Source: Isoetes taiwanensis (taxonomy: Eukaryota; Streptophyta; Lycopodiopsida; Isoetales; Isoetaceae). Taken from it: a DNA stretch of 64,000 bases. Positions 32,136 through 42,065 of the stretch are shown piece after piece. Under the pieces are notes generated by a model, which did not search any database, was not told the DNA's origin, and saw only the letters and a program-made list of their open reading frames with translations. Numbering within the stretch: position 1 is the stretch's first letter; the number at the start of each line of letters is the position of its first letter. A program made the translations under genes and the position numbers. The stretch lies in assembly GCA_021234155.1 (NCBI GenBank), contig JAJEKV010000017.1, positions 18,240,372 through 18,304,371 of the forward strand, read 5' to 3'.

Positions 32136-33454
32136 GTGACATGGCATGCCAAGTAAGCAAGGCCAAGTTTTGACTAGGCCAAAAATGAAAAGATGTCCAT
32201 CTTTGGTCTTTTCATTGGGTGGTGTTGGCAAATTTTGGGTGACATGGCTAGATGGTGGTGACATGGACATGATGACTAGGACTTTATGCAAGAAATATGA
32301 TAACCTTTGGAATTTTTGGTAGAGGAGTTTGGCAAGGGATAGAATAGAGGGATCTTGCGCTGACACCCTTCCCCAAATCGAAGCAGGCCAGGACTTTGCG
32401 TGGCTTCCTCACCAGAGGGGAGAGGCCGGACCCCAGGAGACAGACCTTAGAAAGGTTGTCGAGGCAGCCTTTCCTGCCAATGCTCCTCTGGGAGGGCAAA
32501 TGCCACTGCCCCCCCCCCCCCTCCCCGGAGCTCGATTTCCCTATCCGACCATTGAATCTGGCGTTCAAGTAACCTGCTTCAAGCAGGTTCAAAAAAATCC
32601 AAAATCGGTCCGGGAGAACTCATCAAACCGCGAAGCATCCTGCGGTCGACAGTGTAGAAACCAAAATGTTTTATCTTTCGGGCAGTACAAAGACTCCGGA
32701 ATGGAGATTTGACTTCGCCATATCATCCAGAATGGCAAAATTACCTTAAGAACCAAGTTACACGGTCATTTTTGGCAATGAAAGAAACACAAACCCTCTA
32801 CATGGCAGTATGTCGCAGCCACCTCCTAGGCCAAATGACTACGAACGTGTTGGACATGAGCTACTTTGGCGCTTCTTGGAGAAGGGGTGGTCTTCTACCC
32901 ACGAACCTTGGTCTCCAGGGTAATATCGATGTTTTGAATCCATTGGCAGTGTCAATTCACAGTTTCGGAGTGGGAGAGTTGCCCGTCCGTGGCCAGGGGC
33001 CTTCGGGAGAGGACCTTTGGGGCGAACTGCTTCCAGAAGGTTTTAAGGGTGCTTCTTCTGGCGTCAATACCCTCCCTCTACCTGATGACATTACGCAAGA
33101 TCTTGGTCGAATCTGACTAGGATATGGCCTCCGAAACGTAAACCCTGTGTGTTGCTAGGTTATTGAAGGGTTTACGTTATGGAGGTCGAGTTTTAGTCAG
33201 TTGCACTTGGAACATGGTCGAGAAGCTGCAGTTGAAAACTCGAAGCAATAGGAACTGACGGAATGGGGTTTGCATTTATCCTGCTCCCAATGTGGCAATT
33301 AGAAATCAAGAGCGCCTTTTGCAGTAGCAAAATTGTTTGGGATCATTCGGGATCTAATAGATCCAAACTCTGTTATTTCAGTTGACATGGCTCCGTATGC
33401 ATGTTTAGAAAAGGTGCACCTAGTTATCTAAGAAAACGACCACGTTTTGGCCTC
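32136..33454 (+). repeat. Block A of the large duplication, copy 2, with inverted segment
   Basis: Starts as copy 1 (GGTGACATGGCATGCC..), but 32816-33120 is reverse-complemented relative to 31234-31489, and the hairpin at 33126-33187 lies at one edge of the flipped part. Direct homology resumes at 33290 (GTGGCAATTAGAA.TCAA) and ends near GTTTTGGCCTCCG at 33454. About 100 bp at 33190-33285 has no counterpart in copy 1. No coding function seen. Confidence 0.8.
33126..33187. repeat. Hairpin (copy 2, opposite orientation)
   Basis: GGCCTCCGAAACGTAAACCC at 33126 pairs with AGGGTTTACGTTATGGAGG at 33167. The loop GTGTGTTGCTAGGTTATTG is the reverse complement of the loop in copy 1. Confidence 0.85.
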
Positions 33455-33469
33455 CGGCGTTCGGTTGAT

Positions 33470-34533
33470 GGAGGTAATTATGGAGGGTAGTCCCCTTAAA
33501 CCCACAACTTATTAACTTAACTAACGAATGTGCTACTCATTGCAGGCCAGTAAACGAGGAGCATCGGGAGGGAGCACATTACAAGAAGAATAGGAGTTAC
33601 TTTGTACTTAATTATAAACTCCCAAATCGTTTGTTATGATATTATGTGTTAACTTTTAATGATAAACATTAAGGCTATGCAATTTTGTATAAGTGACTGA
33701 GCACCACATAATGGAGTTAGTGGCAAGATAGAGAAAGTCCCTACTGAGCACGGCTACTAGGGACTTGGAGCGGGCTAGGCTTATAGCCGGTCACTTCGAG
33801 AGGGCTGGGTAAGAGTCCGACACTTTCTGGGTCGATGGTGTCGCCTGAACCCACAGGAGTTGCAGGTGTTGGCCTGGCTCTTGTTTTGGGGAGTTTAGTC
33901 GGGTAAGAACATGCGCCGTCATGATCCTCTAGCCACCTATTGAGCCATTGTCTTCTAGGAAGAGGGATGCCACCCTTCCTACCTCGTCGGACCGGGGAGA
34001 TGCAATCCGGAGTAGCCTCGATGGGTGATACTAAGAGGTTACGTCTCCGGTAGGTTACAGTCATGACAGCGCCTGATTTAGTCCATCTGCATAGTATGCA
34101 TAGGAGGAGCGGATGGAGTGGTCAAACCTAGCCATTCTCTATATCCAGCCCCGCCATTGTTACATCTCGATCTGCTCTATCTTGAGACCCAGCCATTAGT
34201 CTACCTTCCCTACGAATCTGAACCTGGGTAAGAGCTTATATATTTTATGATATGTTGATATCTATGATGGATCTATGGATGGATGGATGTGTTACCCTTC
34301 ATGATAGTTGATTATATTGTGTTGTTTTGCCAATGCTGATGTTGTAGTATGCTTCCGCTGTTATAAGAACCCATAGGGGGCAGGCGCGCAAGACACCTCT
34401 GTGTCTCCCTACTCGCGTCCTGGCCATCCCGGGAATGGGGCAAACGGAGGGACTATGTAGCAGACGATGTTGGATGGGGGATTTTCTGTAGAGTATATGG
34501 CGAGGCATCGTATACTTTGTAAGGAGCGTCATA
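33470..34533 (+). mobile_element. Truncated chromovirus copy: 3' internal region plus partial LTR
   Basis: 33470-33696 matches the minus-strand element's tail (33540 CATTGCAGGCCAGTAAACGA region). 33730-34533 matches the 3' three-fifths of the LTR at 21450-23057, including CCGGTCACTTCGAGAGGGC, GTTGGCCTGGCTCTTGTTT and the end GGAGCGTCATA. The PPT and LTR start are missing, so an internal deletion fused the two parts. Confidence 0.75.
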
Positions 34534-34564
34534 ATAACTGGATATATATTGAATCCATTTGATT

Positions 34565-36370
34565 GCACTGTGGTGAGGAATATATGATATTTTGACCATT
34601 ATCAGAACTTGCATGAATTTAGTGGCATGCAGAAATTACTTACATCTGAATTGGAAGATTTGATAGATTGCAATTGAATTATTTCATCTCTATACATAGT
34701 TTACTCATAGAAGATTCAAATATACAACAGGCCTTCACCAACCAACTCTACGTCTTTGACATGCGTCTCTAAGATTACTCTCGATGTCCATAATTTTCAA
34801 ATATTTTTGAAGATTCTTCAAGTTATTAATCACATGCTCAAGCCGAATGAAAGTATAGTGGAATCTTGATGCCATGTTGTCCTTGCCCAAAAAATAGTGC
34901 TCAGACATTTCATTTAAATCAAGACAGAGGTAGTCCAATTTATTTACAAGACCGTCTTCCCGTAAACGTGCAACTCGAGTGGATGTTGAAGCATATTCAA
35001 ATGGCAGGATGTCAAATTGTGGAAGTTCCATGTTTCTTTTATGCTCCAGCACTGGCCGATCCTCACGACCTGTAAATAATTTTAAGAGATCATTAGAACT
35101 TAAGCCTATGTTCTGAAAAAACCGAGATTACTTGTATGATCAAAAACTGGGGCTGCCATGGTCATGTCTGGAGGATGATTTGGAGCTGGAGAAGGACTAT
35201 TTTGAAGTTGTAGCAGCCATCGATGATACTGGGTTCTTTTCCAACAGGGATGATGCCCACGATATGTATGACCTTGTTTTGTGATAATTTGTGCATTGCC
35301 TGTTTTGTCTAAAAGTCATGTGAACGGGCATTCAGTTGTCTTGTATATCATCCATTGAAAATCAAGTCAACTATAGATAGATGTTGCAAAAGGAAAACCT
35401 CATACTTTCATCACTCGTGGATGTGGCAATTTTCCAGTTAGGTGGAGCTGACTAAGAGCATGAAGCAATTGTCAACTGGGGTTGAACTCAAAAAAAGAAC
35501 AACAGATATTTCCCTAGAGGCCAAGGTCTATAGGATGTCGTAGCTGAGATAACTGACAACACATCCAAATGGATCTTGTGGTGGGACGCTAAATTGCCAT
35601 ATTCAAGGTCACAGGTTCAATATCCTGTTTTGAAAATGACCATACGTTGTTGGTGAGGAGGATCCACTTCAACCATATAATAAGAGAAACTTGAATAGAT
35701 AGACAAAAGTCAACCATAGACAGACGAGGCAAGTGGAAAACCTCGTACTTTCACCACTCGTGGGTGTGGCAATTTTTCAATTAGGTGGAGTTGACTTAGA
35801 GCATGAGGCAATTCTAAAATTGGGCTTCATATAAAACCGACAGAGCTCCATAGATAGACTTTTCATTTATCTCAATAGTTTTCTACAATAGTTTAGAGTG
35901 TGTAGCTGCACATTTGCAAGCTATCCGCCAAAAAAAAAAAAAAAAAAAAAAAAACACGGGGAATATTTAGTTATATCACCTGGACCCCAAAATAAGAATT
36001 TTTACAGAGGCGGCTTGTGCACTGCCGAGAACTTATCGCCGGGATTAAAAAATATTGCCCTTTCGAGTTTTCGAGGAAAACCCCTAGAGATAAGACCTCC
36101 GGCAAAAGGCTTGGACAAAACATAAGGCTGCAACAAACGCTCCCACAAAAAACCCATGATGTAAGGAGAAACTGGAGCTGTGCATCCCACTATACTTGCA
36201 CATCACCAACACTAGAACACAATGATAAGAAAATAACAACCTCGGAAAGCGAGTGGTTGTTCAGGCGTGCCACGCCACGAAACCTCAAAAAGCGAGGAGC
36301 TGGTCACATGTGCCACACGATAAGACAATATTTACATATGAATATACAAAATTAAAAGAGGGAGGGTGGG
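34565..36370. repeat. X repeat, copy 1
   Basis: Collinear with 54080-55492 plus 57069-57240 (the latter split by a solo LTR). Shared landmarks: TTTTGACCATTATCA.AACTTG, ATATACAACAGGCCTTCAC, TCATCACTCGTGG, TAGATAG.CTTTTCATT.ATCTCAA, the TATCACCTGGACCCCAAAAT block, ACTTATCGC.GGGAT and CACCAACACTAGAA. A third partial copy starts at about 63838. A poly-A run sits at 35931-35954. Confidence 0.8.
34735..35072 (-). pseudogene. Captured exon of an unidentified gene inside X repeat, copy 1
   Basis: The minus strand has an acceptor TTATTTACAG followed by an open frame: GREDRPVLEHKRNMELPQFD, ILPFEYAS, LVNKLDYLCLDLNEMSEHYF, RLEHVINNLKNLQKYLKIMD. The same exon occurs, with stops, at 53126-53470 and 54240-54560. 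It looks helical and charged, but I do not recognise the family. Three copies inside repeats indicate a transduplicated host exon. Confidence 0.55.
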
Positions 36371-36379
36371 AACAAAGGT

Positions 36380-37413
36380 ACTGCTGAGAGATGAGAAAGT
36401 CTTGATGAGAAGTCGATGAAGAACCTTGCAAGAAATAGCGATTTGCCCAATAAACCAGAGGCATAGAAATGCATGCGTTCGAGACATGCATGCTAGCCCA
36501 TTCTAGAATCTCGATCCAATGGCTCGGATCGATGGCATTCTAGAATTGGGTTTGCATGAAACCAACAATTCTCCCGACAAAAAGGGAACTTCAATCAGAA
36601 AACGAGATCGAGAGCGAAGGTCGAAGGAATTGTCCAAAGAAGAGACAAGGCCAAGAAAGAACAAGCTACAAAAGGGAGAGGCCCCTCCCCTGCATGGTTA
36701 AATGAGAAGGCACCGATGAGAAGTCAATTAAGAACCCTGCAAGAAATAGCGATCGCTCCCCTGAACCAGAGAACCAGAAAATGCTTGCATGTGAGACATG
36801 CATACTCGCCCATTCTAGAATCCCGATCCGATGGCACAGATTGATGGCATTCTCAACGGTAGGTGGAGTTGATTCAGAGCATGCGGCAATTCTCAACGGG
36901 GGATGAATTCGAAAAAAGAACAACTAACACATTAACTATCACATTAACTATCCAAAAACTATCACATTAACTCAAAGAAACACAAAGACTGGGAAGGTCT
37001 CAGACGTTGAAAAATAAGAGGTTAGACTCCTTAATATCTAGTTGAAATCCTTGTTTTCCGGTTCAAATTTTTGTTCGCTGGCAAAAACTTTGGTCGGAAT
37101 TTTTGGGTTTTCTAAGCAAAATCTATTAAATACTCACTGGCTTATATGCAAAATCTAGTGGAGCATGAGATAAAACGTCATGTACTAGGGATTTTGAAGC
37201 TTGGGAAGGCTCGTGCCACATGACCTTTGCAAATGCAAGAAGGTGACATCACGAGGGTAATTGAGAAAACTAGAAAAGGACAGGTGAAGGGATTAAAACC
37301 ATGTTAAATTTTGAAAATTTCACCCGCAAAAGTTCGTGTGGTTTTAACAGGACGTTGTCCAGAATAGCACAAAAGTACTGATGGTTATAATATGTCATCC
37401 AATCTGAAGCTAG
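36380..37413 (+). repeat. Y block, left copy (interrupted by the retrotransposon)
   Basis: From about 36480 to 37413, continuing at 50102-50181, this is the reverse complement of 57478-58549. Shared text includes CCCATTCTAGAATC, ATGGCATTCTAGAATTGGG, a coding-like stretch RRSKELSKE.T.PRKNKL, and AAAGTACTG..GTATAATATGTC. An internal direct duplication links 36400-36490 and 36710-36800. Confidence 0.8.
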
Positions 37414-39007
37414 TGTGACGTTCCAAGTATTTATACGGTATACGTACGAATATATTGACACGTCACGCAGTAAAGATACGCCACCATGGGGTATTTTAAC
37501 CTAGGGGGTTGACCTAAAAGAGATTAATTTAGCTATGCTAAATTAATTATTAAAGGCTAATTACCTATAATTAAGGAATTAATTTCTAATTGGCTTAATT
37601 AGGATAATTGATTAATTAGGAAGGTGCCATTTGGCCAAGTTCGATTGGCCAGCATGGGAATGCTAACTTGGGGCATCAAATTGAACCCTTGTCCCATTTG
37701 ACCCCAAATCGAACTAGGAGGAGCAGTTGTTGAGCGCCCAAGTTGTTGCTGAACACCCAAGTTGCTGAAGTTGTTGCTGAACACCCAAGTTGCTGAAGGA
37801 TGGAGGTGCCCCATGATAACGGTTCTAGCAGAAACTCGGGTTAGTGGGTAGTCAAGCTTGAGATTTGTAGGATAGCGCCTCAGTAGCCTTCTCTGGTTAT
37901 CTTTGTTAGGATTAACCCTTCTTTGATACTTAGGATTATATTTCAATTATGGATTATGCTTTGTTATGGATGGATGGATGAATCTATGATAGTATCTCTG
38001 TTAGTCTTCCGAAAGGCAGGGATTTGGGGGTAGAGACCTCTCGTGCCTCATGTTCTTAGTATGCTCCTAGTGGTTTCCTTAGCTCCCAATTAATGCGGCA
38101 TGTGTGCAAGAGACCACCGAGTCGTGGATGCTATGGAATTGCTTAACACCAGAGAAGGGACGCAGTGGTGAAGTGGGGGTGGGGTCTTGCACGAACATAA
38201 AAGGCTCCTGGGACTCCTACAGTGGGCTAGGCCTGATAGCCGGTCACGTAGAGGGCCGGGTATGGGTCTGACCTCCCTAGGTGCAGAGGTGTGACCCGTA
38301 TGGGGCATCCTGTACTTTGAAGATAAAGTTAGGGGAGTAGGTTGGGTACGGATGCGGGGGTCGCTGATGCGGCACATATTCTCTAGCTCACCCATGGAAC
38401 CGCTGTGATCCTGGAAGGGGACACTTCCCTGACCTGCCTCATCGGACCAGGTCTTCATGAAACCTGGAGTAGGCTCGAAGGGTGATACCTTGAGTTTGCG
38501 TCTCCGGAAGGCTATAGTGATGCCATAGCATGATTCGACTCATCTGCAAAGTGTGCACAGGAGGGGCGGATGGAGTGGACAACCCTAGCGGATGTTCCAT
38601 GCCAGCCAACGCCATGCCAAGATTCGGTCTGCTGATCTCTTAAGACCTAGCCGTCAGTCGATCCTCACTGGAGTCTGAGCCGGGGTAGAACCATGGGTTT
38701 GGGGTGTTTTCTCTAGTATTAAATGTATCTTCTCTGTTATTATCAGTTGGATGGATGTGCCACCCATCGTGGTGGTATTTATGATATGATTATGATGTAT
38801 GCTAACCTTGTATTCACGCTTCCGCGACATAGGAGCCCCATTGAAGGCGTGGGCCGAATGACCCCTCTGTGTCCTTCACTCGAGCATCTTTCCATAGATG
38901 GCTCGAGTTAGACGGAGGGCCCTGCTCATGGCGAGATGGTTGCCATGGGAGGGGAAAGTCCCCGTATGTATACGCCCGAGCGTCGTATATGTTCTGGGAG
39001 CGTCACA
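37414..39007 (+). repeat. 5' LTR (1594 bp)
   Basis: Begins TGTGACGTTCC and ends GGGAGCGTCACA. It differs from the 3' LTR by scattered substitutions and two main length changes: an extra 28-bp tandem copy near 37765-37795 (GAAGTTGTTGCTGAACACCC unit) and CAGT in CGTCAGTCGATCC. High similarity implies a fairly young insertion. Confidence 0.95.
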
Positions 39008-39008
39008 G

Positions 39009-39020
39009 TGGTATCAGAGC
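39009..39020 (+). other. Primer binding site for initiator tRNA-Met
   Basis: TGGTATCAGAGC starts one base after the LTR. This is the standard plant Ty3/copia complement to the 3' end of initiator tRNA-Met. Confidence 0.95.
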
Positions 39021-39696
39021 CGTGATTTTGGTTGCCCAAAATCATAGCACTGACCAAACCCCTAACCCGTTAGTTCGATAGTTAGGTGGGAGTTTAAGCT
39101 AGTGGGATTGTTTAGCTCTTTGATGTTTGGTTTTGTGCTAGGTTGATGTAATAGATTGTGAGTTTTTAAGAAGTTTAGGGCGACTGGAGGACCCAAGATT
39201 CGGAAGGTCATAACTTTTTGTAGGTAGCTCGGATGAAGGCGAAAATGGTTCCAATGGATCGGGCATCCCCCAATACCCTAGGGGGCACGTTACCTGAGGT
39301 CAAAATGGCGACAACAAGGCGAAAAAGTCAAAGGGGTGCTGCTGTCGGATTGAGTGTTTTTCTCGGAAAAATAAGGGCGTATAATGCTAGCAGCGCCCCA
39401 TACGGTTTCGCATATACGGTTGGCGATATAAAAATTTTTTTTTTTTTTTTATTTTGAAAAAACTTTTCACAAAAAGTTAAAAGTTGAATTCAAATTTGTG
39501 TTACTTTTTGAAAAGTGTGTTACTTTGGACGCCTTCTTGCTGCCATAGCCGCCGGACTTGAGCTCTTCTTCCGCCGTAGCTGACCTCCACTGCCACCTTG
39601 CCGCTACCCTAAACCCTTAGCGCCTTCGCCTAGTCTCTAGCGCCACCTGTCTAAGCCTGAGCGCCCTACCTTCTCTTGTTATCCATCGCCAGTGCC
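39021..39696 (+). other. Leader between PBS and ORF A
   Basis: No long conserved ORF. It contains a 39233-39457 open frame without known domain, a T-run at 39436-39450, and a C-rich stretch just upstream of ORF A. It likely holds packaging and translation signals. Confidence 0.5.
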
Positions 39697-41040
39697 ATGA
39701 TGCCGCGCTTCAAGCTCACCGTGGACCTAAAGAAGGCGAACGTCTTCCAGTTGTATAGTGTCCTAATAGACCATCTCTCAGATGATAGCCCTATGGTCGA
39801 CACTGTTCTAGACCTCCTTGTGACCCATTTTATTGAGGGTCTTAGAATCCCCTACCCAATCTTCCATTTCAATGAACGCTTCCTCATGAAGCTAAATACT
39901 GCCGACCAACCTTACACCCTTGTAGAGCAGCCTGATCAAGCTTGGGCCATTGTTAGGTTTTACCCGCTAGCCGGCCCAGAGGAGGATCCCATAGAGCTTA
40001 TCAGAACAGAGGCCCAACGGATTTTGCACCTTGCTAGGGTAGAGGACCTCCAGCAAATAGCTAGTGGACTACCAGAAGAGCGGGCTAGTCGATTCTATTA
40101 CCTTGGTAAAGGCCATGTGCTTATGTACAGGGACCATTACAATCTCCCCCCCTTCTTTTGGAATGAAGAACTATATAGTTTCATCTTCGAAAATGTTCCC
40201 CCTACCTTCACACAAGACCGCATGGACCTCGTGCAAGCTGACATGCGAGCTCACCCGGCCCGGTACCATACGAAGATTGCAAGGCGGATACAAGTGCGCC
40301 AGGACAAGGAGGCCCGGGATGCTGAGAGAGAGAGGCTCCGTAAGGCAGAGGAGGATGCCCAAAACCAACAGGGCGGGGATCAAAATGTTGATCAAAATGT
40401 AGATCAAACTGTTGCCCAGCAAGGAGATCAACAAGTGAATCAGGAAGGAGGTCAGAACGTTGTTCCGAAGAAGGAGCAGCGTTGGGGTAACCGAAAGAGG
40501 AAGAATACAAAACCTATAAGGGGAGGTGTGGACTACAGGACCCGATTGCAGAAGGATGCCGCCATTGGCAAGAAAACATCGTCTCAGCGACGGGAGCAGA
40601 TCGTTCAGCGGGCGAAACATCCGACGACCGGCGGTAAATCCATCCCATTGCTGAAGGCAACCGTCAAGCCGCGGAAGCCCCATAGATTTCGACCGGGCAC
40701 AGTAGCTCTTCGCGAGATACGTAAGTATCAGAAGACTACTGAGCCATTGATTTGTCGGTTACCCTTTCAGCGGCTTGTCCGGGAAATTGCCCAAGAATTC
40801 AAGACCGACCTAAGGTTTCAGGCTTTTGCTATCCTCGCACTCCAGGAGGCTGCCGAGGCTTACCTCATTGAGATTCTGAGTGACGCCAACCTCTGCGCCA
40901 TCCATGCAAAGAGGGTTACCATAATGCCCAAGGATATCCAGCTCGCAAGAAGGATCCGAGGGAAGTTTCGGTGGCTATGGGAACTTCTTTGTTTTGTTGT
41001 AAAAATTTTGTGGATCTATCTATGTAAAATATTTTTTTGA
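39697..41040 (+). CDS. Extra ORF A: unknown N-terminal domain fused to a histone H3 fold (447 aa)
   Basis: The ATG at 39697 (GCCATGATG) opens 447 codons. Residues 1 to about 195 form an unknown, mostly helical domain ([40 protein letters not shown]). About 196-225 is a charged helix rich in R, K and E; 223-255 is a Q/N-rich repeat ([10 protein letters not shown]); 256-310 is basic. About residues 306-422 (about 40612-40962) are histone H3: a tail remnant with TTGGKS, then [20 protein letters not shown] (alpha-N), [12 protein letters not shown] and FKTDLRFQ (alpha-1), [10 protein letters not shown] (alpha-2), [20 protein letters not shown] then RRIRG (alpha-3). By eye about 15 of 96 core positions differ from plant H3. 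Equivalents of K56, K79, C110, K115 and K122 are kept; the K27 region is lost. After RIRG it runs into a hydrophobic tail instead of ERA-stop. The region is intronless. Confidence 0.92.
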   Translation: MMPRFKLTVDLKKANVFQLYSVLIDHLSDDSPMVDTVLDLLVTHFIEGLRIPYPIFHFNERFLMKLNTADQPYTLVEQPDQAWAIVRFYPLAGPEEDPIELIRTEAQRILHLARVEDLQQIASGLPEERASRFYYLGKGHVLMYRDHYNLPPFFWNEELYSFIFENVPPTFTQDRMDLVQADMRAHPARYHTKIARRIQVRQDKEARDAERERLRKAEEDAQNQQGGDQNVDQNVDQTVAQQGDQQVNQEGGQNVVPKKEQRWGNRKRKNTKPIRGGVDYRTRLQKDAAIGKKTSSQRREQIVQRAKHPTTGGKSIPLLKATVKPRKPHRFRPGTVALREIRKYQKTTEPLICRLPFQRLVREIAQEFKTDLRFQAFAILALQEAAEAYLIEILSDANLCAIHAKRVTIMPKDIQLARRIRGKFRWLWELLCFVVKILWIYLCKIFF

Positions 41041-41231
41041 AGCTGTAAATTTAAAAGTGTCTCTTCGCCACTTGGTGTGTATTTAAATGTAAATTATTAA
41101 GTAAATAATAATTTTTTTTATAACCTAGTAAAACGTGCCAAAAAGTACAAAGCCACTTTTTGGGCCATTAGGGTTTCATTTTCGTTCTTGCTTTTAGCGT
41201 TTGCCTCCTCCTTCCTTGCGCCTTCTTCCTC
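41041..41231 (+). other. Spacer between ORF A and ORF B
   Basis: AT-rich, with TAAATAATAATTTTTTTTATAAC near 41101. It could be read as a 3'UTR-like or intron-like remnant; no coding frame. Confidence 0.4.
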
Positions 41232-42053
41232 ATGGCTCGCCCGACTCTACAGCAGTGGTACTTGGATGGAGAGCACTGGGACCCTGCGGTTCCCTTTGAC
41301 GTTCTACATCCTCATCTCCTCCAGCAAGTGGATCTCATTTCCAACATGCAGGCGCACCCCGACTACGTTGCTTTTCTTCAGTTCTACTGTGAGGAGATCG
41401 TGCCTGCATGTGTCTTCAATGAAGACGACTCACAGCTCTACCTCGACTTCCACACCTTGCTCGAGATGTTAGGAGGTGATGATCATGCCCGGAATGTTAT
41501 CAAGGGCATAAGGAGGCGAGGGACCGACCTCCCTATTGTTACTATAGATCGGGAAGTCTGTTTTGAGGCCCGATTTGCACTGGCCATCATCATGGACCAG
41601 TATATTGAAGAGGAGCAGATAGCTGCCGAGCATTCTTCTATGCCAGTACCTCCTGACCCGGAAGATGATGAAGTCGTCGACGAGCAGGACTTTGTACGGT
41701 GGAAGGAGTTAGCCACCGAAGCACCGGCAGGTCGAGATAAAGCCCTCAAGCTCGAAGGGCTAAACCTCCTTCCTACCGTACTCTTGAACAACCAAGAGTA
41801 CCTGATTCTCGAGGACATTATGTGGGCTTATCGCGTCATTGCTGATATGCGGGGCCGCCGAAAGATAGAGGTCCTCTACGACCTTGCCGAGTATTGCCAG
41901 GATGACTTCCTCGACTTTACAACACCCGTTGTGCACCCGCCACAAGTAGAGAACTTGTTGGTATATCGGCCAGCAGAGCTAGAGCCCGTTGAGACCCTTT
42001 TGTCTCTTTGGCAGTTCCTATTGACTGATACACCCCAGCCTCCGGAGGAGTAG
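41232..42053 (+). CDS. Extra ORF B: unknown acidic protein (273 aa)
   Basis: The ATG at 41232 (CTCATGGCT) opens an uninterrupted frame to TAG at 42051-42053. The protein is rich in D, E and L (HPDYVAFLQFYCEEIVPACV; MPVPPDPEDDEVVDEQDFV; LLNNQEYLILEDIMWAYRV), with no membrane segment and no zinc or catalytic motif I recognise. It lies between the H3-bearing ORF A and ORF C, 12 nt before the latter. The open frame in an otherwise broken element suggests recent constraint. Function unknown. Confidence 0.7.
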   Translation: MARPTLQQWYLDGEHWDPAVPFDVLHPHLLQQVDLISNMQAHPDYVAFLQFYCEEIVPACVFNEDDSQLYLDFHTLLEMLGGDDHARNVIKGIRRRGTDLPIVTIDREVCFEARFALAIIMDQYIEEEQIAAEHSSMPVPPDPEDDEVVDEQDFVRWKELATEAPAGRDKALKLEGLNLLPTVLLNNQEYLILEDIMWAYRVIADMRGRRKIEVLYDLAEYCQDDFLDFTTPVVHPPQVENLLVYRPAELEPVETLLSLWQFLLTDTPQPPEE

Positions 42054-42065
42054 TTTGCAGCTCAC

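Noticed and set aside
34735-35052. NBS-LRR resistance gene coiled coil
   Set aside because: The charged helical text lacks any EDVID, P-loop or other diagnostic motif; left as an unidentified exon.
35172-35200. X repeat TATA-like sequence as proof of an endogenous pararetrovirus promoter
   Set aside because: Only a TATA-like motif and a leader-like stretch are visible at 55172 and its counterparts; no viral coding domain is associated.
36519-36701. Basic peptide RRSKELSKE.T.PRKNKL as a conserved gene (also inverted at 58283-58501)
   Set aside because: Both copies lie in the duplicated Y block; conservation reflects the duplication, and no domain is recognisable.
40171-40683. Antisense ORF of 170 codons opposite ORF A
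   Set aside because: It is the shadow of the Q/N-rich and basic part of ORF A and has no known domain.
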